From the NCBI RefSeq assembly GCF_934330165.1, contig NZ_CAKRGI010000050.1, positions 1 to 6,400 on the forward strand: 6,400 nucleotides of DNA, given 5' to 3'. Shown piece after piece: positions 6,326-6,400 of this stretch. The number at the start of each line of letters is the position of its first letter. Within the stretch, counting starts at the first letter, position 1. A program made the translations under genes and the position numbers. Below the pieces are notes generated by a model, which did not search any database, had not been told where the DNA came from, and worked only from the letters and a program-made list of their open reading frames with translations. The DNA comes from an uncultured Mediterraneibacter sp. GTDB lineage: Bacteria > Bacillota > Clostridia > Lachnospirales > Lachnospiraceae.

Positions 6326-6381
6326 GAGGGTGTCGCAAAATCATCAGATTAGATGATAGAGTGATGCCCTCGCTCTATCAT
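6326..6381 (-). terminator. Overlapping inverted repeats downstream of the GH20 gene; possible leftward terminator or IS end
   Basis: Three stems can be drawn: GAGGGTGTC (6326-6334) with GATGCCCTC (6363-6371), including two G-T pairs on the + strand; a nested ATCATC/GATGAT hairpin (6340-6345 with 6352-6357); and a perfect 9-bp ATGATAGAG/CTCTATCAT hairpin (6353-6361 with 6373-6381). The last is incompatible with the other two. On the minus strand the outer stem is followed by TTC and seven T residues (6322-6316), which fits a terminator for a leftward gene beyond the window, although two pairs become mismatches there. No T-run follows on the + strand, so this is not a clean terminator for the glycosidase gene. 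The start GAGGGTGTCGCAAAA also resembles ends of some IS1182-type elements, from memory. Confidence 0.4.
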
Positions 6382-6400
6382 ATGTAAAAAATCGGAAAGA

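Noticed and set aside
6326..6381. H-type pseudoknot joining the outer stem with the 9-bp hairpin
   Set aside because: The order of arms fits, but only 1 nt would have to cross a 9-bp stem, which is sterically implausible; alternative folds are more likely.

Overview
The window looks like chromosome of a gut Firmicute of the Lachnospiraceae type (relatives of Blautia, Mediterraneibacter or [Ruminococcus] torques). This is inferred from moderate A+T content, AGGAGG-type ribosome sites, a type A RNase P RNA, and a large sortase-anchored glycosidase built from CBM32, GH20 and FIVAR modules. No species can be named from the sequence alone.

Layout. Positions 1-114 may hold the last 37 codons of a rightward gene. 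Its stop overlaps by 4 nt the stop of a complete leftward gene (111-1142) for a class I DAHP synthase, the first enzyme of the shikimate pathway. A 130-bp leader with several small inverted repeats separates that gene from the RNase P RNA gene rnpB (about 1303-1663, leftward), which has its own promoter and intrinsic terminator. A divergent A+T-rich spacer (1664-1891) carries the rnpB promoter, a possible cre-like site, and a probable promoter for the main gene.

The main gene (1892-6307, rightward, 1471 aa) encodes a secreted, cell-wall-anchored GH20 hexosaminidase or lacto-N-biosidase. Its order is: signal peptide, CBM32, an unassigned beta-rich linker domain, GH20b, GH20 catalytic domain with an HIGADE motif, LamG-like domain, second CBM32, four FIVAR repeats, a Lys/Asp/Ser wall-spanning linker, an AAKTGD sorting motif, a membrane helix and a Lys-rich tail. 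It probably acts on host mucin, glycosphingolipid or milk-type glycans at the cell surface.

The last 90 bp hold overlapping inverted repeats that can form two mutually exclusive folds. They may be a terminator for a leftward gene beyond the edge, or an insertion-sequence end. The genes do not form one pathway: two housekeeping loci (aromatic biosynthesis, tRNA processing) sit beside an accessory glycan-foraging gene transcribed away from them. I found no clearly new biological system. The most interesting items are the modular glycosidase with its non-canonical sorting motif, the near-identical FIVAR segments that suggest recent duplication or gene conversion, and the structured right edge.
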